Source of the DNA: Humulus lupulus | Lineage: Eukaryota > Streptophyta > Magnoliopsida > Rosales > Cannabaceae | Length of the DNA: 64,000 bases | Direction of reading: 5' to 3' | Assembly: GCF_963169125.1 (NCBI RefSeq) | Contig: NC_084801.1 | Location: 114,789,061-114,853,060, forward strand | In this document: piece by piece, positions 11,321 to 23,869 of the stretch | Position numbering within the stretch: the stretch's first letter is position 1 | How the letters are laid out: every line of letters begins with the position of its first letter | Notes under the pieces: generated by a model | Databases searched by the model: none | What the model was told of the DNA's origin: nothing | Seen by the model: the letters and a program-made list of their open reading frames with translations, nothing else | Translations under genes and position numbers: made by a program

Positions 11321-13584
11321 TGTAACGCCCTGGATAGCCAAGACCGCTACACTGTGTACTTATAAAGGTGCAGGACTTGCTAATCAAGTCATTAATTTAA
11401 AAATGTGTCATTAAACATGTATGAGCTAGGGTTCAAAATATTTTGGTCTTAAAAGTTTCACTTTATATAATTAAACAATTTTATACATGGGATCCAAAAA
11501 TAAATAGAGTTTAAAAGTTGGTTCACAAAATTCCCAAAATACGGACAACCATCAGCCATACTAAGGCAAAATAGACATTTCTGGTTCTTGCCTCCCTGCC
11601 TAAACCCCAACCGTGGCGGCTGAGCAACTGGTCAAGTACATTCAGCTCGCAAAGCTCTCCAAGTCAAGGCTGATCAAGCTTGCCCTTGCCTTTACCTGCA
11701 CCACGTAGCACCAGTGAGCCAAGGCCTAACAAGAAAACATAACGTGCAACACAAACAACAATAGCAGAAAATCAATTCTTTAAGCATGATCAACCATCAA
11801 ATAATCCACATCAACCATTCAGCACATAACCAGAATAAAAAATGCAACTAATCACATATAACATTCAAGTCTCATAATAATCAGGTCACATAATAGTCAG
11901 GGCCGACAACTTAGGCCGCACCCTCTGTTTACCCCACTGACTCCGACTCGCTTAAACTGAGCTCAGTGCATATTAAGCTGTCCTCGGCTACCAGTGGCCA
12001 AGCCGCGCCCTGTGCGCTAGTGTAACCCTTGGCACTCTTAGGCCGTTGGTTTACTATTTACATGGCATAATACCATCCTTTCAAGAATACACATTAGGGA
12101 ACCCTTAGTCCCATTACAGATATACAACCAGGTGCAGTTTTCTTACCTTTAGTTTTTGCGTTCACTGATTACGAGCGACGCTTCTTAAGCACGATCCGTT
12201 CCCGAGCCCTAGCTTTAGCACCTAATCACAACCAAGGTATTGGATTCCATTAATATTAAAGTAAAGGTTTCCGGGTACAATACTAGCTTCCGGGACATCG
12301 AATTCCACCAAGCACGGTGGGGAAATCGATCCTGAGAACCCTAGGCTAGACTCCCGTGCCTAAAATCCTTAAATGTTCAAGAATGCACCCAAGGACTGCA
12401 GCCCTTGAAGCCTAGCCGCGGCCCTCCTCTAAAATAGAGCCCAAGGCCCCCAACAAGCAGACACGCGTCGTAGCGCTCTCCCCTGGCTGAGCCTCCTTGG
12501 CTCTCTTGCTTCATAGGGCCGCAACGCTCTAGAACAGACCCGCGACCCTTCCCTTCATGCGCAGAAAAACCACCATTTCTAGCATCCTAACCCCATCCAA
12601 AACCATTCCAAAGCATCCTAATTCAAAATCCATTAATCACAAGACTTTTAACATGACTCTAACAACATATCCCAACAGAAATCCAGCCTAAAAACCTACT
12701 AAAATTCCATTTTGATTCTCTGGAACCCAACAACTCTAAACACCAAAACCAGTCATGCAAAACTCAAAATTTAACCTCTGAATACGAATTGAAGCTTACC
12801 TCTTTTGCTGAACCACCTTCTTGACGAATTCCTGAGCTAAAATCCTAGCCTCTCAGCTTAATTCAATCCTTAAACATTAAAACCATAAACACTTCAATAT
12901 TCAGTCAAAACATAGAACTTTAACTCCCATAAACAAACTCAATTCTTACCTTGATTCTGGTTGGGTGTCCCTTAGCTGAGAACTAAGCTAAACCTTCATG
13001 ATTTCAGCTCAATCATAGAAATTTCCAGTTGAATTTTCCCTTAGATTTTCTATGGTTTCTTGAAAGAGAAGAGAGAAGGAAGAGAAGAGAAGAGAGAAGA
13101 AAAGCTGAGGTCGGTTTGTTTTATTCCTCTATTTTTTTCCATTAACTTAATCTAATCCTAGCCAGTTAAGTCAATCCCGAGGCTCGGGGTACCGGAACGT
13201 CCCCGAGGGAAAAACGGTAATTTTCTCCAATATTCCCGCCTAATCTTTCTATCCTCAAATATATCTCCATATATTTATTTCCATAACCCGATAGTCTAAA
13301 TAACTACCCGATACCTAAAATACCCCTGACTTATCCAAAGTCAAATACTAAGCCCCGTTGCGACTTTTCCCGCTATCTAGCTCCCTAGGATCGCCTCAAG
13401 TCGCTCACAGAAAATCTGCCCACATAATAATGTGGTTCTCATAGATATAACATTTAACCACATTTATATTCAAATAATCATAAAAGCATGCATTAAATCA
13501 TTAAATTCGCTCATAAGTCAATTATGCCCTCCCGGCGCACTAATCAGGGCCCTTAAGCCATATTAGTGATTTTAGGTCGTTACA
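11321..13584 (-). repeat. 5' LTR of element M
   Basis: 2264 bp, with minus-strand ends TGTAACGACC and GGGCGTTACA. It is complete and shares its inner end with the primer site. The outer flank on the right is GTACC (13585-13589), the expected target-site copy; the matching left copy is not visible because the left LTR is broken. Confidence 0.9.
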
Positions 13585-16500
13585 GTACCATACCACGGGG
13601 TTTGGGACTATACTGCTTACTGGGGAACTGGTAGTTTCCAAGAGGTGGGTTAGAGCACTGCTAGTGATGGTTGATAGTAGGGAGCTTTCAGTAGATTTGA
13701 TTGAGCTAGATATGAAGGACTTTGACATGATCTTGGGTATGGGCTGCTAGTAAGATACGGAGCTACTATTGACTGCAGGAAGAAGATGGTGACTTTTGAG
13801 CCTGAGGGAGAGGATCCTTTTTTGTTTGTGGGTACGGTATGTGGACCCTGTATACCCATGATATCAATGTTGAGAGCCAGAGACTTGTTACATGGAGGAT
13901 GTATAGGTTTTCTGGCTAGTGTGGTGGATACTACTAGGGTTATGCTAGCAAGGCCGGGAGAAACTAGATTAGTTTGTGAGTTCTGGGATGTATTTTCTGA
14001 GGATTTACCCGGACTGCCGTCGCACAGGGAGATTCAGTTTGTTATTGAGTTAGCACCGGGGACAGAACCAGTATGAAGAGCACCATATAGGATGGCACCG
14101 ACATAACTGAAGGAATTGAAGATACAGTTGCAGGAGCTTCTGGATTTTGGGTTCATCAGGCCAAGCTACTCGCCATGGGGTGCTCCAGTTTTGTTTGTGA
14201 AGAAGAAGGACGGGACTCTGAGGATGTGTATTGACTATAGGGAATTGAACAAGTTGACTATCAAGAATAAGTATCCCCCACCAAGGATTGATGACTTGTT
14301 CGATCAGCTACAGGGAAAGACAGTGTTCTCAAAGATTGATCTTCGATCTGGTTATCACCAGCTGAGGATCAAGGATGGGGATATACCGAAGACGGCCTTC
14401 TGGACGAGGTATGGACACTACGAGTTTTTGGTCATGTCGTTTGATTTGACCAATGCCCCGGCAGCCTTTTATGGATCCAATGAAAAGAGTGTTCAAGGAT
14501 TTCTTGGATCAGTTCGTTATTGTCTTCATTGATGACATCTTAGTGTATTCCAGTTCAGAGGCAGAGCACAAGCAACATCTTTGACAAGTCTTGCAGAGGT
14601 TCAGGGAACATCAATTATATGCCAAGTTTAAGAAGTGTGAATTTTGGCTACCAGAAGTGACATTCCTTGCACATATTGTTGGAGCAGATGGGATTAAGGT
14701 GGATCCATCTAAGGTGGAGGCAGTGAGAGATTCGTCAAGACCAAGGAATGCCTCAGAGGTACAGAGTTTTCTAGGGTTGGCAGGCTACTACAAATGGTTT
14801 GTGGAAGGATTCTCGAAGATCGTTGCACTGATAACAGAATTGACACGGAAGAATCAAAAATTTGTTTGGTCGGAGAAGTGTGAGAATAGTTTCCAAGTGT
14901 TGAAGCAACGACTTATTACTGCACCTGTGCTGAGTCTTCCTTCGGAGGAAGGAAAGTTTGTGGTTTATTGCGACGCATTGAGGTTGGGTTTGGGCTGTGT
15001 GTTGATGTAGAACGAGAAGGTTATAGCTTATGCGTCATGATAGCTGAAAGAGTATGAGCAACGGTATCCTACCCATGGTTTGGAGTTAGCAGCGGTGGTA
15101 TTTGCACTGAAGGTTTGGCGGCATAATTTGTATGGAGAGAAGTGCGAGATATACACTGATCACAAGAGTTTGAAGTACTTCTTCACCCAGAAGGATCTGA
15201 ACATGAGGCAGAGACATTGGTTGGAGTTGGTAAAGGACTATGACTGTGATATTCTTTATCATCCAGGGAAGGCCAACGTAGTGGCAAATGCATTGAACCG
15301 GAGGGGCTCGGGGCAGTTATTTAGTTCTACTCAGATTTCCAGAGAATTGGCTGATGAGATGACCAGAGCAAGGATAGAACTGGTGGTGGGCCGATTGGCC
15401 AACATTACTTTGCAATCGACCCTACTAGAGCGGATCAAGGAGGGTCAATTGGTGGATGCGCAGTTACAGGAAGTTCGAGAGAATGTCTTAGCAGGAGTAG
15501 CTAAGGACTATTCTATCTTTGAGGTTGGCTTGCTACGGTATCAAGGACGGATTTGTGTCCCAGCTGATGTGGGGATCAGACGAGAGATATTAGATGAGTT
15601 GCATACTACGCCGTACTTACTTCATCCGGGTACCACGAAGATGTATCAAGATCTACAGACGTTATATTGGTGGCCCGGGATGAAGAATGATGTAGTGGAG
15701 TACGTGGCCAGGTGTTTGACCTGTCAGCAGGTGAAGGCTGAGCATCAGCGACCAGCAGGGTTGCTTCAGCCTTTGGGTATTCCCGAGTGGAAATGGGAGG
15801 ATATTACTATGGACTTTGTGGGAGGTTTACCCAGGACTGTAGGGCTTCATGACTCAGTGTGGGTGATAGTGGATAGATACACCAAGTCAACTCATTTTCT
15901 TCCAATGAAGACGACATACACAATGGATCAGTATACGGAGTTATACGTGAGGGAGATCGTACGTCTCCATGGGGTTCCTAAGTCTATTGTGTCAAATCGG
16001 GATCCTATCTTTACATCCAAGTTCTGTGGTAGTTTACATAAGGCTATGGGGACTCAATTGAAGTTCAGCACTATCTTTCATCCTCAGATTGATGGATAGT
16101 CTGAGAGGATGATCCAGGTGTTGAAGGATATGCTTAGGGCATGTGTGATCGATTTCGAGGGATCGTGGAGTAAGTATCTCCCGTTGATTGATTTTTCATA
16201 CAATAACAGTTACCAATCAACGATTGGAGTAGCTCCCTATGAGATGTTGTATGGGAGGAGATGTAGATCACCCATTCATTGGGGTGAGATGGGTGAGAGG
16301 AAGTATTTGGGGGACGGACGTGGTTTAGAAGACAAATGAAGCTATTGAGCTAGGATGCTCACCTCACAGAGCAGATAGAAAAGCTACGCTGATCCTAAGT
16401 ATAAAGACGTGGAGTTCCGGGTTGGGGACCACATGTTTCTTCGAGTTTCACCACTGCGAGGAGTGAGGAGGTTTGGGAAGAAGGGCAAGTTGAGCCCTAG

Positions 16501-16840
16501 ATTTATTGGACCTTTTGAGATCCTGGAAAGGATCGGACATGTGGCTTATAGGTTAGCTACGCCACCATCACTGTCAGGAGTTCATAATGTATTCTATGTT
16601 TCTATGCTTCGGAAGTATGTTTCGGATACAACACATGTATTGAAGTATGAAGATTTAGAGTTGCAAACAGATTTATCTTATGAGGAACGACCAGTTCATG
16701 TCTTAGATCGAAAGGATAAGGTTCTACAGAATAAGAAAAGTCCGCTAGTTAAAGTGTTGTGGAGGAATAGCAAGGTCGAGGAAGCGACCTGGGAACTTGA
16801 GTCAGCAATACGGGATCACTATCTCGAGTTATTTAGGTAA
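13585..16840 (+). pseudogene. Decayed pol polyprotein of element P
   Basis: Domains in order: end of protease (13585-13800), connection, RT (14110-14640; the FIDD box near 14525-14536 lies after a frameshift near 14468), RNase H (15080-15310; [11 protein letters not shown]), integrase zinc finger ([11 protein letters not shown] near 15715), integrase core (15800-16250; [17 protein letters not shown]) and chromodomain (16690-16837). In the integrase core the usual second aspartate motif SDRDP reads SNRDP, so the catalytic Asp region is altered. Stops lie near 14074, 14104, 14582, 15008, 15038, 16097 and 16337. A small deletion after 16337 shifts the linker before the final domain. The reading is closely similar to element M, so both belong to one family. 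Confidence 0.9.
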
Positions 16841-16861
16841 ATTTCGAGGATGAAATTCTCA

Positions 16862-16876
16862 GTAGGAGGGGATAGT
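16862..16876 (+). other. Polypurine tract of element P
   Basis: GTAGGAGGGGATAGT lies directly before the TGTAACAACCC start of the 3' LTR, matching the tract of element M. Confidence 0.7.
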
Positions 16877-19300
16877 TGTAACAACCCAAAATTACTAATA
16901 AGGCTTAAGGGTCTTGATTAGTGTGCCGGGAGGGCATAATTGGTTTATGTGTGATTTAAATGATTTAATGCATGATTATGTGATAAGCATGCTTATATGA
17001 TTATTTGGATATATGAGACACATAATTATGAGTATTAGGATGCATGTAGGCCCTGATTAGATTAAAAGGGCATATTTGTAATTTTAGCCCGTTGAGGGCA
17101 TAAATGTAACTATTTGTGATAAATTGTTGAGACCACATTATTATGTGGATATATATATATATATATTGCAGCGTGCAGCTTGAGGCGATCCTAGGGAGCC
17201 AGTTGGCGGGAAAGTCACAACAGGACCCAATACTTGACTCAGGGCGAGTAAAGGGGTATTTTGAATATTAGATGGTTATTTAGGTTATCGAGTTATGGAA
17301 ATAGATAACTTGAGATATATATGAGGTTAGGAAGTTTAGGTAGGAATATTGGGGAAATTTACCATTTTTCCCTCGGGGATGTTTTTGGCACCCTAAGCTT
17401 TGGGATTAACTTAAGTAAACTAAATAAGATAAAACAAAACCAAGGGAAGGTAGTAGAAACACCTAGAACCGACCCTTTCCTCTTCTTTCAGCTCACTCAT
17501 CATTTTTTCTCTCAAGGAAGCCATTGGAAATCAAAGGAGGACTTAGCTAGAGATTCAAGAATTTGAGCAGGGACTTTGGAGGTTAGCTCAGGGTTAGCTA
17601 GAGGGTCTAATCAAGGATTGAGGTAAGTTCTGAGTTACATCATTGGTTATTAAATTCTATAATTTTGGCTGGGTTCTAAGTGTTTATGGGTTTTTGACAT
17701 TAAAGGTTGAATTAAGGCAGAAGACTTGGGAGTTAGCTCAACAATTGTTTAGTGGACTTGTTCTTCAGTAAAGGTAAGCTTGTAGTGATAGTTTAGCATC
17801 TGAATTATGTGTTTTCTTGGCTGGGTTTCGGTGTTTATAAGCTTATGGGTTTTAAGGATTAAAGTGAGATTTTGATGAGTTTCTAAGCTAGATGTTTGTT
17901 GGGTTTTGCTACTGGAAACATGTTAGGATGGCTGTGAAAGTTGAATTGTATCATTGGGATGGTTTTGGGTGGATTTGAGTGAGGTTCGGTTGTTAAAAAT
18001 GGTGGGTTTTCTGGGTTCGAAGGGGTCGGGCCGTGGCTCAGTTCTTGGTGTGTCGCGGCCCTCTAGAACAGATGGTAGCTGAGAAAGAAGGGTGAGTCGC
18101 GGCATGGGGAATGCTGGGCCGCGACCCGTGTCTGTTTTTGGGCGAGGTTGGGCCTCTGGAAGGAGGTGGGCCGTGGCATAGAAGGTTGGGCCGCGGCTCT
18201 TAAGGGCATATTTGGCCTTAGGGAGGTTTTAGGCGCAGGAACTTAATCTAGAGTGCTTGGGATCGACTCCACCATCGTGTTTGGTGGAATTCGATGTTCC
18301 GAAGGATAGAACTTGGTCCAGAAACCTTTATACAATTATTATTGATGGAATCCCTTATCTTGGTTGTGACTAGGTGTAAGCTAGGGCTCGAGAAATAGAT
18401 CATGCTCAAGGGGTCATCTCTCGTAATCATAGCACTTGGAATCAAAGGTAAGAAAACTGCACCCGGTTGTGAGTTTATAATGGGACTGAGGGCTCCCTAT
18501 TCTTGTATGCATTATGTAAGATGGTATTATGCCATGTGAATATAAAACATACGCCCTAAGAGTGCTGGAGTTTATATTGGCGCATAGGGCGTGGCTTAGC
18601 TACTAGTAGCTGAGGACAACTTAATATTCACTGAGCTCGGTTTAAGCGGACCGGAGTCTGTGGTGTAAGCAGAGGGTGCGACCTAAGGCGTCGACCCTGG
18701 TTATTGTATGATTAGTAGTTGTTGCTATGTGTCAGATATGATATGATATGATGAATATCTGAGTATTGGTTGTGGGTTTATTGGTTATGTCTATTGATTT
18801 TTTGTATGTCATGGTCTGCTAATTATATGATCATGTTTAAATAATTGTTTGGTTATCGTCATTGTTTATGCTATGATATTATGGTTTTCTTGTTGGGCCT
18901 TGGCTCACAGGTGCTACGTGGTGCAGGTAAAGACAAGGGTAAGCTTGATCAGCCCTGATTTGGAGAGCTTTAGAGGCGGAATGTACATGTTTAGCTACTC
19001 AGCCGCAACGATTGAGGGAGGGACAGGAACAGGAGGACCTTAAATGTTCATTTTTCCCTTAGAGTGGCCAATTGATGTATATACTTTGGAAAAATTTATA
19101 AATTGTCCTTTAAACTTTATTACTTTTGGGATCCCATGTATAAAATGTTTATTTATATGAAATGTATCCTTTTGACCAAAATCTTTAACCCTAGCTCAAT
19201 AATGGTTTTAGTGACACATTTTAACTAAATGACTTGGTTAGCAAGTTTTGCACCTTTATAAATACACAGTGTAACGGTCTTGGCTACCCAGGGCGTTACA
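16877..19300 (+). repeat. 3' LTR of element P
   Basis: 2424 bp starting TGTAACAACCC and ending GGGCGTTACA. It is homologous, in opposite orientation, to the M LTR (for example the shared CACAGTGTAACGGTCTTGGC-type end). It has an AT dinucleotide run near 17149-17165 and a GC-rich central part (18020-18200). The short frames inside it are not genes. Confidence 0.9.
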
Positions 19301-20267
19301 GAACCCTTTATCGGCAAGGTCATTCGTTGCCCCTCCTGCGATGTGTTTTGCCCGAGGAATTCAAAACAATTTTACAAGAAATACACGAAGGTTTTTGTGG
19401 AGATCACGCTGGGGGGCAAAACTTGGCACTGAAGATACTGAGGTAGGGCTACTTTTGGCCAACTTTAACAAAAGATTCGATCTCATACGTTCAAAAATGC
19501 GAAAAATGTCAGTGTTTCGCCATAGTTGCTCGAGCTACTCCAGTCGAGCTAACGATGATTTCATCCCCGTGGTCATTTGCAACATGGGGAATCGACCTAA
19601 TAGGCTCCCTACCTATGGTAAAGGGAGGAGTTCGATATGCGGTTGTGGCGATCGATTACTTCACGAAGTGGGTGGAAGGCGAGCCTCTGGCAACCATCAC
19701 CTCAAAAAGAGTCTTGGACCTCATGGTGAAGAGTATTATGTGTCGAGTTGGACTTCCTAAGAAGATTGTGTCAGACAATGAGATGCAATTCAACAGTGAT
19801 CTCTTCACTAACTTCTGTGAAAAATATGGCAGGACCTCCACGGGGCATACTCCTTTTTCCTTAACTTTTGGAAGCGAGGCCATGCTTCCAATCGAAGCCA
19901 TGGTAACTACTCACAAGCAAAGGACATTTGATCAAGAACAGAATGACGAGCTACTTAACGCACCTCTCGAATTGATCGAAGAAAAATGAGAGGAATCGCA
20001 GTTACTACTCGCCCATTATCAACAAAAGATCACTCGCTATTTCAATTCTAAAGTTAAGGGGCGCAGACTTGGATTAGGCGACCTAGTTCTCCGAAGGGTC
20101 TTTTTGGAAAATAAAGACCCAAGGGATGGTGTATTGGATTCGAATTGGGAATGACCATATCAGATCGTAGAAGTCTTTCGAGAGGGAACTTTTAAGATAG
20201 CTCGACTGAATGGGGAAGTAGTCCCAAGGACCTGGAATGCCCTTCACTTGAAAAAGTACTATCAATA
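19301..20267 (+). pseudogene. Integrase C-terminal part of Tat-B pol
   Basis: Starts inside the zinc-finger region (LPLLRCVLPEEF), then HEGFCGDHAGGQNLALKIL, a CEKC pair, the core blocks WGIDLIGSLPMVKGG and IDYFTKWVEGEPLA, VSDNEMQF, and a C-terminal part ending HLKKYYQ before the stop at 20267. Stops lie near 19444 (a tag in QG) and 19987, plus one near 20152. A deletion near 19830 joins FCEKYG directly to TGHTPFSLTFGSEAM, removing the segment with the catalytic glutamate. The gene is inactive. Confidence 0.85.
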
Positions 20268-20507
20268 GTACTACTGTCAATGTATGGCTTATTTATAAAA
20301 GTCATTTCAATTAAACAATAGATGGATTATTAAAAAACCATTTCTTAGTTTTATTATTGTGAGTTCATGTTCTCATACGTGTAAAAGCAACCAGGAAAGT
20401 TTATACATTCTAGTTACTTGGGGGGCACATAGCCGAGGTCGGCAAGATTTTTAGTGAAATATTCTTTTAAAACTAAGAAATTAAGCCTACTCGGATAAGG
20501 TCCAAAA
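20268..20507 (+). other. 3' untranslated spacer of Tat-B
   Basis: Non-coding sequence between the integrase stop and the tandem repeat. No motif recognised. Confidence 0.5.
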
Positions 20508-20880
20508 CTTAGAAGCTTGGAAAAATTGATTATTCAACGGCTTTTTAAAGCTCGAGTTTTAAATAAACCTAGCACGAACTAAGTTTAAATCATCTAAAAC
20601 CCTGGATATAACCAGGTCCGAAACTTAGAAGCTTGGAAAAATTAATTATTCAACGGGTTTTTAAAGCTCGAGTTTTCAATAAACCTAGCACGAACTAAAT
20701 TTAAATCATCTAAAACCCTGGATATAACCAGGTTCGAAACTTAGAAGCTTGGAAAAATTGATTATTCAACGGCTTTTTAAAGCTCGAACTTTCAATAAAC
20801 CTAGTACAAACTAAGTTTAAATCATTAAGAACCCTGGATATAACCAAGTTCAAGGCTTGATTCTTAACAGGTACGACGCA
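20508..20880. repeat. 116-bp tandem repeat in the Tat-B 3' region
   Basis: Unit starts CTTAGAAGCTTGGAAAAATT. Copies begin at 20508, 20624 and 20740 (exactly 116 bp apart), with a partial fourth after about 20856. Copies differ by a few bases. Tandem repeats in the 3' untranslated region are a known habit of plant Tat/Ogre elements. Confidence 0.88.
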
Positions 20881-21159
20881 AATAAGCGAACAAAAACTTG
20901 GACATAACCAAGTTTGGTAAAATCTATCTCGATCTAAAAGTAGATCCCTAAAATTTCGAATGTACAAGTGTTTAAGGATTCATATAACATGAGAAAATAA
21001 TAAAGGAAAGACAAATAGACCACAAGTTAGATATATATTGAAATATAACAAACAAATATATTGTCACATTGAGGAGGAATAACCTCGAGCTAAGCCCAAA
21101 GGCAATTGTTTAATACCAAAAGATTGTTACACAAGTACAAAGAAAATCATAAATGAGAT
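20881..21159. other. Spacer between tandem repeat and accessory gene end
   Basis: AT-rich non-coding sequence holding the presumed converging transcript ends of pol (+) and the accessory gene (-). No poly(A) signal was assigned with confidence. Confidence 0.4.
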
Positions 21160-23869
21160 CATTGGGCTCCGTCAGCTCGCCCCACCGAAGTAACTTCCTC
21201 ACCATCTTCCTCTGCCGCTCTGGAAGCCTCACCAGTCTCTGAGGCTTCTTATAAATCCGAACCTTGAATTTAGCAAGGTATGGATCTCACAGCCCGGGCT
21301 CCATGAAGGAGAAGTTCCTGTCCTGGTTGAAAGCCCAGCAATGGTAAAGCATCTCCTCCATGGTTGATGATGACATTGCTGCTTCCTCATTGGCTTTCAC
21401 TTCGGCCTCGAGTAGTTTCACTTTGACCTCACCATTCTCGGCCTGAAGCTGTTCAGCACGGTGGTTCACCTCTGTCGCCTGAGCTTGGGAGGCGGATAAT
21501 GCGGTCTTTGCGGCCTGCTCGCTTTCTTGGGAAGAGATAAGAGCGGCCTTAGCAACATGCTCATTTTCCTAAGCAACATTCAGGGTGGCCTTAGCAGTGG
21601 CCAGCTCGGTTTGGATCTCTTCGTTTTTGGCCATAGCGCAAGCTATGCTTCGGTATTGGTCCAGGACGGACTGTAGAATAACAAAACAAGTTCAAATAAA
21701 AAAAGAGAGGAAGAACATAGCGAACAAAAAAGAATTAGGTGTGGGAGAAGGACTCACAGTGAGGTTCATCCCCATGGCAGATTCGAGAACATCCTTCGGG
21801 CTGCGCTCCTCTGTAGCTCTCAGATCCTTCGCACTGGCTTTATATGCATGGCCCACCATATGAGTCATTGTCTCATACACTATAATCCGAAAGGCCTCGA
21901 GGATCTTTTCCCGATCTTACGGCTCAATCGGTATTCAGACAATGGGGGCCTCGGCTTGAATTACTTGGGGAGGTGGAGGCATGTGTCGAGGGGGAGGAGG
22001 AGGAACTTGCCCAACGACGACAGTAGTCACCAGAGCTGGCTCCCTAGCAGAGCTCGTGTCCTTACCCTTAGAGAGGGATTTTGTAGTATCCCCCATTTTA
22101 GGGGTGGCCTTCTTTGTCACCCTGGGCCTCTTCACGACAGGGCCCGTTCCAGACTTTTTTAGCCTGAAAGGCAGTCCTTAGGTCGGGGGCTCCTATCAAT
22201 TCCATCTCTTCACTTGAAAAGAACAAAGGGAGTTAATTCAGAAAGGTAATGTTTCAAAGATATATATAAAAAAAAAAAGGGGGAAGATAAAGATCGTACC
22301 CTCCAGGCTGGGGGAGGAATCTATTACCACCAGCTCGGGTGTATGAACCGGGCTAAGCATGACCTCCGACTCTGGGATTAACAGAGGGGAGGGGGAATCT
22401 AAGGATACAATCTCTAAGATCCTAGGTGGTTCAGGTCCCTCCTCGGGGCTGGATTCGTCTACATACTGCCTAAACCCAGGAGCAAATGCTCCCTGGAGCA
22501 GAGAAGGCCAAGTCCTAAGGTTGGTTTCGTACTCTTCAAAGATAAAAGATCTAAAGTTCAGTGTGTTGTCAACTACAATGGTGCCTTTGGGATAGCTGTG
22601 GTTGTAGCATACTACCAAGTGATCCACGTGTTGGAGGAGTGTTACATTTACGTTTGGATCAGTGGGGTGGCGACTAACTAGCTGATTGGGGTTAAAACGT
22701 ATTAACCTAAAGCTAGTAGCAGCCCGATCTAACTCCCTAAAAAGGAATGGATTACCTTGGCCGGAGGGGCCGACTGCTACTCCAGAAGCAGCTCGGTCAG
22801 GATCAGGTCTTTGATCATCTTTAGGAGCCCGTCTTTTCCATATGAGAGGCACCTCGGCCTCTTCCTTGTCGGTGTCCTCAGTGATTGGCAAAGCCTCTTG
22901 AGAGGAGGGAAGCTCGAGGATCACCGAAAGAGGAGCTCGGGTCCTCAGAGCCAGTGTTTGACCCTCGCCGATCAGTTTACAGGCCAACATCGTGACATCA
23001 TTCACGACCTAGCGATAATCCTTTCCCCCGAGGGGAAGGCAGGATAATTTCTCATACTGACCCCCAAGAGTCACAGATTTTTCCATCCTGGAGAATATGG
23101 TTGCACGAGAAACAAACTCAATCAAGACATGTGCAAAAAATATTTATATTTTAAGTAAAAGGAATAAAAATTCATGAGCTGAATTTACAAAGGTAGAAGA
23201 CTTACGAGGTCGGTTGAAGTATCGGTGTTCCCAATTCTTGAAGCCATTCGACATAAAGAATAAATCTTTATAGTCGTTTGGATGGCTGGGAAGCTCAATG
23301 ATGGAGGCGGAGTTTGGAAACCGCGTGAGGTAATAAAACTCATCACCTCGTCCTCTCTGGTCGGGGATTGCTTTGAGATAGAAAAAGTACAAAATATCCG
23401 ATGGAGAGGGGACCTCCCACTCATGCCTTAGGAACAGATATTTCAGCCCCACCGAAAGTCTGTATGAAATTGGGGGGAGCTGGAAGGGAGCTAGTTTCAC
23501 GTAATTTAAGAATTCCACGAAATACTGGTCCAATGGAAGGAAGGCACCAGCCTTCAGATGCTCATCGCTCCAGGCCGCAAAGTCATCTTGGAAAGGGGCA
23601 CAACTCATTTCCCCTTCAAGCGCAGGTCGGGCAAGGAGACCGCCAGCTCCCATCTCAATGTTGTGACTCAACATGATTTTATTCACTTTCCCTTGAGTCG
23701 TGATTTTTGAGATTATGTGCTCGGCCTCGAAGAATGCGTTGGGGTCGACAGGAACTTCTTTCTCCACTATCAGACCGAAATGCGAAATAGGAGAGTCAGG
23801 GGCGACCTGCTTCCCTTTATCTTTGCATTGAGTGGATGAGCTCGTGGATTTCTTCTTAGGAGGTGCCAT
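21160..23869 (-). pseudogene. Antisense accessory gene of Tat-B, PF04195-like, four coding exons
   Basis: Start ATG at 23869 (MAPPKKKSTSSS), preceded by a CATTAG acceptor. Exon 1 (23869-23208) carries LPLDQYFVEFLNYVKLAPFQL, the PF04195-like block, and ends at a C|GTAAGT donor in an FNRPR motif. Exon 2 runs from a CTCCAG acceptor (23093) to a GTACG donor (22299). Exon 3 runs from about 22209 to a GTGAGT donor (21758). Exon 4 starts after a CTACAG acceptor (about 21673) and is a coiled coil rich in Ala, Glu and Gln, followed by WAFNQDRNFSFM. Defects: a TAG near 23010, a frameshift in exon 3 near 22140 and a stop in exon 4 near 21570. The C-terminal motif parallels WKNNPTANFSYL in Tat-C/D. Exon edges are read from splice consensus only. 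Confidence 0.6.

Larger units (their letters stand above)
2969..13584 (-). mobile_element. Element M: Tekay/Del-type Ty3/gypsy retrotransposon, minus strand
   Basis: On the minus strand the order is 5' LTR (13584-11321), primer site (11317-11306), leader, gag-protease-RT-RNase H-integrase-chromodomain (8584-4045), purine tract (4024-4009) and 3' LTR (from 4008). The two LTRs match closely over about 1 kb (2973-4008 against 12550-13584). The leader is interrupted by a solo LTR (8897-11144) and the 3' LTR by Tat-A. Chromodomain, long LTRs and iMet primer site place it among Tekay/Del chromoviruses. It sits inside the protease region of element P. Confidence 0.88.
13585..19300 (+). mobile_element. 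Element P: 3' part of a Tekay/Del-type retrotransposon, plus strand
   Basis: The sequence starts inside the protease region, directly at the outer end of M's 5' LTR, and runs through RT, RNase H, integrase, chromodomain, purine tract and a full 3' LTR. The 5' LTR, gag and protease N-terminus must lie left of element M, outside the window. At 19300 the LTR ends (GGGCGTTACA) and Tat-B integrase sequence begins at once, so P was inserted in Tat-B. Confidence 0.88.
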
